Source of the DNA: JBKHJZ01 sp046537875 | GTDB lineage: Bacteria > Actinomycetota > Acidimicrobiia > Acidimicrobiales > VFJN01 | NCBI GenBank assembly: GCA_046537875.1 | Contig: JBKHJZ010000037.1 | Span: 1-23,120 of the forward strand | Direction of reading: 5' to 3' | DNA length: 23,120 nucleotides | In this document: piece after piece, positions 13,005 to 21,273 of the stretch | How the letters are laid out: each line of letters opens with the position of its first letter | Numbering within the stretch: the first letter of the stretch is position 1 | The notes under the pieces: generated by a model | Told to the model about the DNA's origin: nothing | What the model saw: only the letters and a program-made list of their open reading frames with translations | The model's database searches: none | Program-made: the position numbers and the translations under genes

Positions 13005-14170
13005 GCGTCGTCGCCCCCCGGGGGTTCGTGGCCGCGGGGGCGGCCTGCGGGATCAAGGCGGCGGGCCTCCCGGACCTGGCCCTCGTGGCCACCGACGACG
13101 CCGCCCCGGTGCCCGCGGCCGCCGTGCTCACCCGCAACCAGGTGGTCGCCGCCCCGGTCACGACCACCCGCCGTCACCTCGCAGCGACCGGCGGCCGGGC
13201 CGCAGCGGTGGTGCTGAACAGCGGTAACGCCAACGCCGCGACCGGGGCGCAGGGAGACGACGACGCGGCCCGCATGTGCGAGCTGACGGCGACCCGGCTC
13301 GGCTGCACGCCCCAGTCGGTGCTGGTGTGCTCGACGGGCCTGATCGGCTACCCCCTCCCGATGGCGGCCGTCGAGGCCGGCGTGCCCCCGCTGGTCGCGG
13401 CCCGGGGCGGCGAGCCCGACCACGCCACCGCCGCCGCCCGGGCGATGATGACCACCGACACCCACCCGAAGGAGACCGCCGTCCGGGGCGACGGCTTCGT
13501 GGTGGGCGGGATGGCCAAGGGTGCCGCGATGCTCGCGCCCGACATGGCGACCATGCTCGCGGTCCTGACCACCGATGCCGCGGTGGACCCTGCTCCGCTG
13601 CAACGCCTGCTCCGCGAGGCGGCGGCCGGCAGCTTCAACACCGTGAGCGTCGACGGCTGCACCTCGACCAACGACACGGTGATCGTGCTGGCGAGCGGGC
13701 GGGCCGGTGCTGTGGCGGAGGCGGCCCTCGGCAGCGCCCTCGCCGACGCCTGCCTCGACCTGGCGATGCAGATGGTCGGCGATGCCGAGGGGCACACGAA
13801 GGTCGTGCGGGTCCGGGTGACGGGGGCCGCCAGCGACGCCGACGCCGACCGGGCGGCCCGGGCGGTGGCCGACAGCCAGCTCGTGAAGTGCTCGTGGTAC
13901 GGCGAGGATCCGTACTGGGGCCGGGTCGCCAGCGACCTGGGCGCGGCGGGGATCGATCTGGATCCCGGTGCGCTGACCATCGCCTACGGCGGCACGGTGG
14001 TCAGCAAGGGCTGCGTGGCCGTGCCGCACGACGAGGCGGCGGTCGCCGACCACATGGCGGGGGAGCACCTCGACCTGCACTGCGACCTGGGGCTGGGCAA
14101 CGGTGCGGCGCAGATCCTCACCAACGACCTGACCCACGCCTACATCGACGAGAACAAGGCCACGTCGTGA
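13001..14170 (+). CDS. argJ: Glutamate N-acetyltransferase / ornithine acetyltransferase
   Basis: ArgJ moves the acetyl group from N-acetylornithine to glutamate and, in bifunctional forms, can also use acetyl-CoA. It is a self-cleaving Ntn hydrolase: the cut precedes Thr184 in KGAAMLAPDMATML (173-186), giving alpha and beta chains. CSTGLIG (110-116) holds the oxyanion-hole residues, and the C-terminal half shows DGCTSTNDT and KCSWYGEDPYWGR. Length is 389 residues. There is no argA or argE in the cluster, which fits the acetyl-recycling route. The start overlaps argC and the stop overlaps argB by 4 bases. Confidence 0.96.
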   Translation: MSVVAPRGFVAAGAACGIKAAGLPDLALVATDDAAPVPAAAVLTRNQVVAAPVTTTRRHLAATGGRAAAVVLNSGNANAATGAQGDDDAARMCELTATRLGCTPQSVLVCSTGLIGYPLPMAAVEAGVPPLVAARGGEPDHATAAARAMMTTDTHPKETAVRGDGFVVGGMAKGAAMLAPDMATMLAVLTTDAAVDPAPLQRLLREAAAGSFNTVSVDGCTSTNDTVIVLASGRAGAVAEAALGSALADACLDLAMQMVGDAEGHTKVVRVRVTGAASDADADRAARAVADSQLVKCSWYGEDPYWGRVASDLGAAGIDLDPGALTIAYGGTVVSKGCVAVPHDEAAVADHMAGEHLDLHCDLGLGNGAAQILTNDLTHAYIDENKATS

Positions 14171-15234
14171 GCCCGACCGATCCCCGCCGCCCACCGGTCC
14201 TGTCGCCCCCGATCGGGGACCGACCACCGTCGCCGTCGCGACGTCGCGACGGCGGCTCCGCAGCCGCGGCGCCACGCGATCACCACCCGGGCCCGGACGT
14301 GGAGGGAGACGCGGCCGCGGCCCACGGACGGGTCGAGATCCTCCTCGAGGCGCTGCCGTACATCCAGCGGTTCCGGGACGCGGTCGTCGTCGTGAAGTAC
14401 GGGGGCAACGCGATGGTCGACCCGGCGCTCGGCCGCGACGTCGCCGCCGACGTGGTGCTCCTGCGGGCGGTGGGCCTGCGACCGGTGGTCGTGCACGGCG
14501 GCGGCCCACAGATCAGCGCGCTCATGGCCCGGCTCGGCAAGGAGCCGGAGTTCCGGGACGGGGTCCGGGTCACCGACGCCGAGACCGTCGACATCGCCCG
14601 CATGGTGCTCGCAGGCAAGGTGAACCGGGAGATCGTCGCGGCCATCAACGTCCACGGCCCGCTCGCGGTGGGCCTGTCCGGCGAGGACGCCGGCCTCATC
14701 GTGGCCAGCGCCCGCAACCCCGACCTCGGATTCGTCGGCGATGTCCGCTCGGTCAACCCGGCGATCCTCGAGCGCCTGCTCGCCGAGGACCTGATCCCTG
14801 TGGTGTCGACGATCGGGTCCGACCGCGCGGGCCAGGCGTACAACATCAACGCCGACACGGTGGCCGGTGCGGTGGCCGAGGCGCTCGGCGCCGAGAAGGC
14901 GATCTTCCTCACCGACGTCCCGGGGCTGCTGGCCGACGTCGACGACCCGGCCAGCCTCATCAGCCACACGACCGTCGCCGAGCTGCAGGCCATGATCGAC
15001 GATGGCCGGCTGGTGGGCGGGATGATCCCGAAGGTGGCGGCCGCCGTGCACGCGGTGCGGGGCGGTGTGGGGTCGGTGCACCTGCTCGACGGGCGGGTGC
15101 CGCACGTGGTGCTGCTGGAGCTGTTCAGCGACGAGGGGATCGGCACGATGATCACGGCAGGCGAGAGCCGCGAACCGGGGAGCGCCACGATGGGCGCGGC
15201 GCCGCCGCCCGAGGCGAAGGGAGCGGGCACGTGA
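14167..15234 (+). CDS. argB: Acetylglutamate kinase with extended N terminus
   Basis: ArgB phosphorylates N-acetylglutamate with ATP and is the usual arginine-feedback point of the linear/recycling pathway. The kinase core starts about residue 54: VEILLEALPYIQRF resembles the N-terminal helix of arginine-sensitive hexameric forms, and KYGGNAM (77-83), VVVHGGGPQ and NINADTVAGAVA follow. The 355-residue length exceeds the usual 290-310 because of a Pro/Arg/Ala-rich N-terminal tail of about 53 residues and a C-terminal tail of about 25. GTG 14167 overlaps the argJ stop and has AAGG upstream. GTG 14299 would give a normal-length enzyme but has no ribosome site. A 24-bp palindrome lies in the tail. 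Confidence 0.93.
   Translation: MSPTDPRRPPVLSPPIGDRPPSPSRRRDGGSAAAAPRDHHPGPDVEGDAAAAHGRVEILLEALPYIQRFRDAVVVVKYGGNAMVDPALGRDVAADVVLLRAVGLRPVVVHGGGPQISALMARLGKEPEFRDGVRVTDAETVDIARMVLAGKVNREIVAAINVHGPLAVGLSGEDAGLIVASARNPDLGFVGDVRSVNPAILERLLAEDLIPVVSTIGSDRAGQAYNINADTVAGAVAEALGAEKAIFLTDVPGLLADVDDPASLISHTTVAELQAMIDDGRLVGGMIPKVAAAVHAVRGGVGSVHLLDGRVPHVVLLELFSDEGIGTMITAGESREPGSATMGAAPPPEAKGAGT
14231..14267. repeat. 24-bp perfect palindrome plus adjoining hairpin in the argB 5' end
   Basis: The half CGCCGTCGCGAC (14231-14242) is followed directly by its exact reverse complement (14243-14254). A second stem GCGGCT-CCGC-AGCCGC (14252-14267) abuts it. Both lie in the low-complexity N-terminal extension of argB, 64-100 bases after the argJ stop. 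The RNA would fold strongly and could affect argB translation or mRNA processing. Confidence 0.7.
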
Positions 15235-16475
15235 CCGGCGCCACCACGGGCGGTCCCGGCTCGGAGACCGACGCCGTGACCGCCAGCACCGCTGCGGCGG
15301 GGTCGGGCCCCGCCACGGCGGCCGGCGCCTCGCCGCTCATGCCCACCTACCCGCCACCCCCGGTGACCTTCGTACGCGGCGAGGGCTCCTACCTGTACGA
15401 CGCCGGCGGCCGGCGCTACCTCGACTGCCTGTCGGGCCTGGCGGTGACGTCGCTGGGGCATTCCCATCCCACGGTGGCCGACGCCCTGAACGCGCAGGCG
15501 CGGACGTTGCTCCACGTGTCGAACCTGTTCGGCACCGACGTGGGGCCGGAGGTGGCTCGGCGGCTCGACCGGCTGATCGGCGACGACGACGCGGCGGGCG
15601 GCCAGGTGTTCTTCTGCAACTCGGGTGCCGAGGCCAACGAGTGCGCGCTCAAGCTGGCGCGCCGCGCCGGCGGGCGGGGTCGCCACGTGGTGGTGTCCAC
15701 CTACGGCAGCTTCCACGGGCGCACGCTGGCCACGCTGCACGCCACCGGCCAGCCGGCGAAGCACGAGGCGTTCCAGCCGCTGCCCGAGGGGTTCCGCCAC
15801 GTGCCGTGGAACGACCTCGACGCCCTCGCGGCGGCGATGGACCCCTCGGTGGCCGCGGTGCTGGTGGAGCCCGTGCAGGGCGAGGGCGGCGTCAACCCGG
15901 CGAGCCCCGAGTACCTGCAGGGCCTGCGCCGCCTCTGCGACGAGCGGGGTGCACTGCTCATGATCGACGAGGTCCAGGCCGGCCTCGGCCGCACGGGCCG
16001 GTGGTTCGGCTTCCAGCACGCCGGCGTCCGGCCCGACGTGGTGACGATGGCCAAGGCCCTGGGAAACGGCGTACCCGTCGGTGCCTGCTGGGCGGACGCC
16101 TCGATCGCATCGGTGTTCGAGCCGGGCGATCACGCGACGACGTTCGGCGGCCAGCCCCTGGCCATGTCCGCGGCGCGCGCCGTGCTCGACGTGATGGTGG
16201 CCGAGGACGTGCCGGCGCGGGCACGCCGGGCAGGGGAGCGGTTCGTCGCCGGGCTCGCCCGGATGCCGGGCGTGGCCGGGGTCCGGGGCCTCGGGCTGCT
16301 GCTCGGCGTCGAGCTGGCCGGGCGTGACGCCCGGGAGGTCGCGGCCGAGCTGCTGGTGCGCGGCCTGGTGGTCAACGCGGTCACGCCCACCGCCCTCCGG
16401 CTGGCGCCGTCGCTGCTCATCGCCGACGACGAGATCGACGAGGCGCTCGGGCACCTGGCCGAGGTGCTGCGATGA
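15231..16475 (+). CDS. argD: Acetylornithine aminotransferase
   Basis: ArgD is a class III PLP aminotransferase making N-acetylornithine from the semialdehyde and glutamate. The catalytic lysine is Lys275 in VTMAKALGNG, and the PLP-contacting Asp246 lies in LMIDEVQAGLGRTG. NSGAEANECALKLAR (130-144) and TTFGGQPLA are also typical. An Ala/Gly/Thr-rich tail of about 35 residues precedes the fold at LMPTYPPPPVTFVRGEG, where most homologues begin. GTG 15231 overlaps the argB stop. The stop forms ATGA with a 17-codon ORF before argF. Confidence 0.96.
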   Translation: MTGATTGGPGSETDAVTASTAAAGSGPATAAGASPLMPTYPPPPVTFVRGEGSYLYDAGGRRYLDCLSGLAVTSLGHSHPTVADALNAQARTLLHVSNLFGTDVGPEVARRLDRLIGDDDAAGGQVFFCNSGAEANECALKLARRAGGRGRHVVVSTYGSFHGRTLATLHATGQPAKHEAFQPLPEGFRHVPWNDLDALAAAMDPSVAAVLVEPVQGEGGVNPASPEYLQGLRRLCDERGALLMIDEVQAGLGRTGRWFGFQHAGVRPDVVTMAKALGNGVPVGACWADASIASVFEPGDHATTFGGQPLAMSAARAVLDVMVAEDVPARARRAGERFVAGLARMPGVAGVRGLGLLLGVELAGRDAREVAAELLVRGLVVNAVTPTALRLAPSLLIADDEIDEALGHLAEVLR

Positions 16476-16525
16476 GCGGGCCGCTGGCGGTGTTGCACGG
16501 GGAACGTGGGAGTTGCGGGCGATGA
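16472..16525 (+). CDS. Possible 17-codon coupling ORF between argD and argF
   Basis: ATG 16472 overlaps the argD stop as ATGA, with GAGGTG at 16461-16466 as ribosome site. The frame encodes MSGPLAVLHGERGSCGR and stops at TGA 16523-16525, which in turn overlaps the argF ATG (16522) as ATGA. It thus bridges the only argC-argR gap with 4-base overlaps on both sides. The peptide has no recognisable domain. It may serve only to carry ribosomes to argF, or be chance. Confidence 0.35.
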   Translation: MSGPLAVLHGERGSCGR

Positions 16526-17424
16526 GCGTGCGGCATCTCCTCGAGATCGACGACCTGTCCCCCGCGGAGCTGAGCGAGGTCCTCCGCCGGGCGGCGGCGC
16601 CGTCGGTCCACCGCCCCCTGGTGGGCCGGACGGTCGGCCTCTACTTCGAGAAGCCGTCGCTGCGCACCCGGCACTCCTGCGAGGTGGCCGTGGTCGAGCT
16701 GGGCGGCCACCCGGTCACGTTCCGCCACGACGAGGTGCGCACCGGGGACCGCGAGCCGGTCGCCGACATCGCCCGGGTGCTATCGGGGTACCACGCCGCG
16801 CTGGGCGCACGGGTCTACGACCACGGGATGCTCGAGGAGCTCGCCGCGGCGGCCGGCGTGCCGGTCGTGAACCTGCTGTCCGACCGGGGGCACCCGTGCC
16901 AGGCGCTGGCCGACCTGCTCACCATGCGCGAGGAGGTGGGCGAGCTCGACGGGGCGTCGCTGGCGTGGGTCGGCGACTTCAACAACGTGGCCAGGTCGCT
17001 GGCCATCGGCGCCACCCTGCTCGGCATGAAGGTCCGGCTGGCGTGCCCACCGCAGTACGGTCCCGACGACCTCGACCTCGACCGCCTCCGCCGGGCCGGC
17101 GGCGAGCCGGTGGTGACGATCCGTCCCGAGGAGGCGGCTGCGGGCGCCGTGGCGGTGCACACGGACGTGTGGGCCTCGATGGGCCAGGAGCACGACGCCG
17201 AGCGGCGCCGGCGCGACTTCGAGGGTTTCGCCGTGGGCGACCGGGTGATGGCCGCGGCGGCGCCGGGGGCCGTGTTCATGCACTGCATGCCGGCCCACCG
17301 GGGCGAGGAGGTGACCGCGTCCGTGGTCGACGGCGCGCAGAGCCGCATGATCGTGCAGGCCCACAACCGCCGCCACGCGTTCCGGGGTCTGCTGTCCTGG
17401 TTGATCGAGGAGGCCTCCCGGTGA
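16522..17424 (+). CDS. argF: Ornithine carbamoyltransferase
   Basis: ArgF makes citrulline from ornithine and carbamoyl phosphate. The carbamoyl-phosphate loop reads FEKPSLRTR (42-50), with Leu47 in place of the more common Thr of STRT; such SLRT variants exist in other bacteria. HPCQALADLLT (124-134), DVWASMGQE (215-223) and HCMPAHRGEE (254-263, Cys255 at the ornithine site) are intact. At 300 residues it is a little shorter than most. ATG 16522 was chosen because family homology starts at RHLLEIDDLS and a GGGAG lies at 16508-16512. The stop overlaps the argR GTG. Confidence 0.95.
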   Translation: MSVRHLLEIDDLSPAELSEVLRRAAAPSVHRPLVGRTVGLYFEKPSLRTRHSCEVAVVELGGHPVTFRHDEVRTGDREPVADIARVLSGYHAALGARVYDHGMLEELAAAAGVPVVNLLSDRGHPCQALADLLTMREEVGELDGASLAWVGDFNNVARSLAIGATLLGMKVRLACPPQYGPDDLDLDRLRRAGGEPVVTIRPEEAAAGAVAVHTDVWASMGQEHDAERRRRDFEGFAVGDRVMAAAAPGAVFMHCMPAHRGEEVTASVVDGAQSRMIVQAHNRRHAFRGLLSWLIEEASR

Positions 17425-17933
17425 CCGTGGGCCGTTCCGCGAGCCGCGACATCGGCCGGGCGCCCCGCCCGCTCGCCAAGCCGCAGCGGCAGCACCGGGT
17501 GGCGCAGCTCCTCGCCGAGCACCTGGTGACCAGCCAGGCGCAGCTCGTCGACCTCCTGGCCGACGAGGGGGTCGCGGCGACCCAGGCCACGGTCTCGCGC
17601 GATCTCGAGGACCTGGGCGCCATCAAGGTGCGGGTGGCCGGGGGAGAGACCGTCTACGCCATCCCCGAGCTGCCGACCGAGCAGCGGGCGCCGGGCGACC
17701 ACCTGCGGCGCGTCTTCAGCGACTGGGTCGTGGAGGTGGCGCACTCGGGGAACCTGGTGGTGCTCCGCACGCCGCCCGGCTCGGCGCACGTGGTGGGCTC
17801 GGCGCTCGACCGGGCGGGCCTCCCCGGCGTGCTGGGCACCGTGGCGGGTGACGACACGCTGATCGTGGTGGTGGCCGAGGACACCGGGGGATCCGGCATG
17901 GCCGGCAGGCTGCGGGACCTGGCCGGGCTCTGA
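17421..17933 (+). CDS. argR: Arginine repressor ArgR
   Basis: ArgR is a hexameric arginine-sensing repressor. The N-terminal winged helix-turn-helix spans about residues 20-85, with the recognition helix in TQATVSRDLEDLGAIKV (54-70). The C-terminal oligomerisation and arginine-binding domain shows GSAHVVGSALD (120-130) and the signature GTVAGDDTLIVV (139-150). The 170-residue length is typical once a 20-residue basic N-terminal extension is included. It is co-transcribed with the genes it should control, so it probably represses itself through the ARG box at 11936-11949. Confidence 0.96.
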   Translation: MTVGRSASRDIGRAPRPLAKPQRQHRVAQLLAEHLVTSQAQLVDLLADEGVAATQATVSRDLEDLGAIKVRVAGGETVYAIPELPTEQRAPGDHLRRVFSDWVVEVAHSGNLVVLRTPPGSAHVVGSALDRAGLPGVLGTVAGDDTLIVVVAEDTGGSGMAGRLRDLAGL

Positions 17934-17967
17934 CCGGGGATCCGACCGAACGAGAGGAAGCGACGAC

Positions 17968-19164
17968 ATGGCCAAGCGAGTGGTCCTCGCCTACAGCGGT
18001 GGGCTCGACACGTCGGTGGCGGTCCGCTGGATGATCGACAACCTCGGTGCCGAGGTGATCGCGCTCGCCGTCGACGTCGGCCAGACGTCGGACGACTGGG
18101 AGGTCGTGCGCCGGCGGGCCCTCGCGGCCGGTGCGGCCGAGGCCATCGTGGTGGACGCACGCGAGGAGTTCGCCCGCGACTACTGCATGCCCGTCCTCAA
18201 GGCGAACGCCCTCTACGAGGACAGGTACCCGCTGGTGTCCGCGCTGTCGCGGCCGCTCATCGTCCGGCACCTGGTGGCGACCGCCCGGCAGCACGGCGCC
18301 GACGCCGTCGCCCACGGCTGCACCGGAAAGGGCAACGACCAGGTGCGCTTCGAGGTGTCGACCCGGGCGCTCGCCCCCGACCTCGAGGTCGTGGCGCCGG
18401 TGCGGTCGTGGGGCATGACCCGCGAGGAGGCCATCTACTACGCCTACGATCACGGCATCCCGATCAAGGCGACGAAGGAGAACGTCTACTCGATCGACGA
18501 CAACCTCTGGGGGCGGGCGATCGAGTGCGGCGAGATGGAGGACCCGTGGGCGGTCCCGCCGCCCGGGGTGTGGTCGCTCACCGAGCCCTCGGCGAGCGAG
18601 CCGGTCGACGTGGTGGTCGGCTTCGTCGAGGGCGTGCCCACGTCGCTCGACGGCGAGGAGCTCACGCCGGCCGAGCTGGTGGCGCGTCTCAGCGGCCTGG
18701 TCGGCTCCTACGGCTGGGGCCGCATCGACATGGTCGAGAACCGGCGGGTGGGCATCAAGAGCCGGGAGACGTACGAGTGCCCGGCGAGCCTGGCGCTGAT
18801 GCTGGCACACGCCGATCTCGAGTCGATCTGCCTGGAGCGCGATCTCGCCCGGGAGAAGGATCGCATGGCGTCGCGGTACGCGGAGCTGGTCTACGACGGC
18901 CTCTGGTTCAGCCCGCTGCGCCAGGCGATGGACGCCTTCATCGACGAGAGCCAGCGGTCGGTCACCGGCGAGGTGCGGCTGCACCTGTCGCCCGGGTCGT
19001 GCCGGCCGACCGGTCGCCGCAGCCCGGCGACGCTCTACGACTACGGGCTGGCCACGTACGACGCGGCCGACAGCTTCCGCCACGAGGACAGCGAGGGCTT
19101 CGTCCGGCTCTGGGGCCTTGGCATCGAGCGCTGGTCGCACGTGCAGGGCCCGGGACGACGGTGA
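17968..19164 (+). CDS. argG: Argininosuccinate synthase
   Basis: ArgG condenses citrulline and aspartate using ATP. The PP-loop motif AYSGGLDTS is at residues 8-16; GCTGKGNDQVRFE, the citrulline/aspartate loop region, and IKATKENVYSIDDNLWGRAIECG follow. Length is 398 residues, the normal size. ATG 17968 has its own GAGAGGAAG (17952-17960), and the 34-base gap after argR is the only non-overlapping junction inside the operon. I see no promoter in the gap. The stop overlaps the argH GTG. Confidence 0.97.
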   Translation: MAKRVVLAYSGGLDTSVAVRWMIDNLGAEVIALAVDVGQTSDDWEVVRRRALAAGAAEAIVVDAREEFARDYCMPVLKANALYEDRYPLVSALSRPLIVRHLVATARQHGADAVAHGCTGKGNDQVRFEVSTRALAPDLEVVAPVRSWGMTREEAIYYAYDHGIPIKATKENVYSIDDNLWGRAIECGEMEDPWAVPPPGVWSLTEPSASEPVDVVVGFVEGVPTSLDGEELTPAELVARLSGLVGSYGWGRIDMVENRRVGIKSRETYECPASLALMLAHADLESICLERDLAREKDRMASRYAELVYDGLWFSPLRQAMDAFIDESQRSVTGEVRLHLSPGSCRPTGRRSPATLYDYGLATYDAADSFRHEDSEGFVRLWGLGIERWSHVQGPGRR

Positions 19165-20540
19165 GCACGCTCTGGCACGGCCGGTTCGCGGAGGGCCCCT
19201 CCGACGACCTGCTCGCGTTCACGGTCAGCCTGCCCTTCGACCGGCGGCTCGCGGCCGACGACGTCGCCGGGAGCCGCGCGCACGTGCGGGCGCTGGCGCG
19301 GGCGGGGATCGTCAGCGACGAGGAGGCCGGGATCGTGCTGGCGGCGCTCGACCGGGTCGAGGAGGAGCTCCGGTCGGGAGACCTCTCGATCGAGCCCACC
19401 GACGAGGACATCCACACGGCCATCGAGCGGCGGGTGACGGCGCTGGCCGGACCGGCCGGGGCCAAGCTCCACAGCGGGCGCAGCCGCAACGACCAGGTGG
19501 CCACCGACCTGCGGCTCTGGACCAAGCGGGCGATCACCGACATCGCCCGGCGGGTGGTGGCCCTCCAACGGGTGCTCGCCGAGCGGGCGCACGAGGCCGG
19601 CCCCGCCTACCTGCCCGGCTACACGCACCTCCAGCGGGCGCAACCGGTGCTGCTCGCCCACCACCTGCTCGCCCACGGCTGGGCGCTGGGTCGCGACGTG
19701 GACCGGCTGCTCGACTGCCGTCGTCGCCTCGACGTGTCGCCCCTCGGGGCCGGCGCCCTGGCCGGGTCGTCGCTGCCACTCGACCCGGACACCACGGCCA
19801 GCGATCTCGGCTTCGCCCACCGGTTCGAGAACAGCCTGGACGCGGTGAGCGACCGTGACTTCGTGGCCGAGGCGCTGTTCGCACTGAGCCTGCTGGCGGT
19901 CCACCTGTCGCGCATGGGCGAGGAGATCGTGCTGTGGACGAGCGAGGAGTTCGGCTTCGTCCGGCTGGACGACGCATATGCGACCGGGTCCTCCATGCTC
20001 CCCCAGAAGAAGAACCCGGACATCGCCGAGCTGGCCCGCGGCAAGGCCGGCCGGGTGATCGGCGACCTGACCGGGATGCTGGCGACGCTGAAGGGGCTCC
20101 CCCTCAGCTACAACCGCGACCTGCAGGAGGACAAGGAGCCGTTGTTCGACGCGGTCGACCAGCTGATGCCTGGGCTCGGCGCCATGGGGGGCCTGTACGC
20201 CACGGTCACGTTCGACGTCGAGCGCATGCAGGCGGCCGCCGACACGCCGTACGCCGCCGCCACCGACCTCGCCGAGCTCCTCGTGGAGCGCGGGGTCCCG
20301 TTCCGGGACGCCCATGCGCTGGTCGGGGCGCTGGTCCGCGACAGCCTCGAGCGGAAGGTGCCGCTGCGCGAGCTGGTCGAGGCCCATCCCGACCTCGGGA
20401 GCGAGGGGGCGGCACTGCTCGCGCCCGGGAGCGCGGCGGCCCGCAGGACCACGCCGGGGGGCGCCGGGCCCGACCCGGTGGCCGCCCAGCTCCAGCGGTT
20501 CGAGCGGACGATCGACGCGGTGGCCGAGCGGCTCGGGTAG
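19161..20540 (+). CDS. argH: Argininosuccinate lyase
   Basis: ArgH splits argininosuccinate to arginine and fumarate and belongs to the fumarase/aspartase superfamily. The protein begins TLWHGRFAEGPSDDLLAFT; HSGRSRNDQVATDLRLW (104-120) and YTHLQRAQP (154-162) are active-site segments. The family signature GSSMLPQKKNPD is at 276-287, with the catalytic serine. Length is 459 residues. GTG 19161 overlaps the argG stop. It is the last biosynthetic gene of the arginine operon and is followed after 6 bases by the DNA glycosylase gene. Confidence 0.97.
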   Translation: MSTLWHGRFAEGPSDDLLAFTVSLPFDRRLAADDVAGSRAHVRALARAGIVSDEEAGIVLAALDRVEEELRSGDLSIEPTDEDIHTAIERRVTALAGPAGAKLHSGRSRNDQVATDLRLWTKRAITDIARRVVALQRVLAERAHEAGPAYLPGYTHLQRAQPVLLAHHLLAHGWALGRDVDRLLDCRRRLDVSPLGAGALAGSSLPLDPDTTASDLGFAHRFENSLDAVSDRDFVAEALFALSLLAVHLSRMGEEIVLWTSEEFGFVRLDDAYATGSSMLPQKKNPDIAELARGKAGRVIGDLTGMLATLKGLPLSYNRDLQEDKEPLFDAVDQLMPGLGAMGGLYATVTFDVERMQAAADTPYAAATDLAELLVERGVPFRDAHALVGALVRDSLERKVPLRELVEAHPDLGSEGAALLAPGSAAARRTTPGGAGPDPVAAQLQRFERTIDAVAERLG

Positions 20541-20546
20541 CGGCCG

Positions 20547-21224
20547 GTGGCCGAGGGCAGCGGGGGTTCGGGGTTGGCGGCCGGCGGGGCGCCCGGCGGG
20601 GGCCCGGCGGCCGCCGGCTCGCTCGGTGCACCGTTGCCCCGGGAGTTCTACCGGCGTGACCCGCGGGACGTCGCCCCCGAGCTGCTGCACAAGGTGCTCG
20701 TCCACGGCGGTCGCTCGGGCCGCATCGTGGAGGTGGAGGCGTACTGCGGTGGCATCGACCCCGGGAGCCACACCTACCGGGGGATGACCGAGCGGAACCG
20801 CACGATGTTCGGTCCCCCCGGCGGGCTCTACGTGTACTTCACCTATGGCATGCACTGGTGTGCCAACGCGGTGTGCGGCGAGCGGGGGATCGGCGTGGCC
20901 GTCCTGCTGCGGGCGCTGGCCCCGCTGACCGGGCTCGACGAGATGCGCATCGCCCGACCGCGGGCGAAGCGGAACCGCGATCTGTGCAGCGGCCCGGCCA
21001 AGCTGTGCCAGGCGCTCGGCCTCGACCGCACCTTCGACGGCGCCGACCTGGTCACCGGCGACCGCGGCGTGACGATCGTCGACGACGGCACGCCCCCACC
21101 GACGTGCCCGGTGCAGACCACCCGCGTCGGCCTGCGCAACGGGGCGGAGCACCCCTGGCGCTGGTACGTCGACGGCGACCCGAACGTCTCGCGCCCCGCC
21201 GCACGAGCCGGCGGTCGCAGATGA
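20547..21224 (+). CDS. 3-methyladenine DNA glycosylase (AAG/MPG family)
   Basis: This monofunctional base-excision enzyme removes alkylated purines such as 3-methyladenine and hypoxanthine. After a Gly/Ala-rich tail of about 30 residues, the AAG fold begins at EFYRRDPRDVAPELLHKVL. The catalytic glutamate lies in IVEVEAYCGG, RNRTMFGPPGGLYVYFTYGMHWCANAV is the DNA-intercalating and base-pocket region, and CSGPAKLCQALG follows. The usual LLGK near the N terminus reads LLHK. Length is 225 residues. It starts 6 bases after argH, so it is probably read with the arginine operon although its role is DNA repair; this adjacency is also found in other actinobacteria. Confidence 0.92.
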   Translation: MAEGSGGSGLAAGGAPGGGPAAAGSLGAPLPREFYRRDPRDVAPELLHKVLVHGGRSGRIVEVEAYCGGIDPGSHTYRGMTERNRTMFGPPGGLYVYFTYGMHWCANAVCGERGIGVAVLLRALAPLTGLDEMRIARPRAKRNRDLCSGPAKLCQALGLDRTFDGADLVTGDRGVTIVDDGTPPPTCPVQTTRVGLRNGAEHPWRWYVDGDPNVSRPAARAGGRR

Positions 21225-21229
21225 CCGGG

Positions 21230-21273
21230 TAGCGTGCGGCGCCGTGCCCGCCGTCGCCGCCCATCGTCCGTGA
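21230..21273 (+). promoter_or_regulatory. Possible leaderless promoter and nine-codon leader ORF for the Nudix gene
   Basis: TAGCGT (21230-21235) is followed after 8 bases by GTG 21244. This resembles the mogA promoter, which has TACAGT then GCGGCCCC before its GTG. The GTG opens MPAVAAHRP and stops at TGA 21271-21273, which overlaps the Nudix GTG (21270) as GTGA. No -35 is clear, so support is limited. Confidence 0.25.

Noticed and set aside
16522..17424. ArgF as a different carbamoyltransferase because of SLRT instead of STRT
   Set aside because: The ornithine-site HCMPAHRGEE, the DVWASMG motif and the arg operon position all indicate ornithine carbamoyltransferase.
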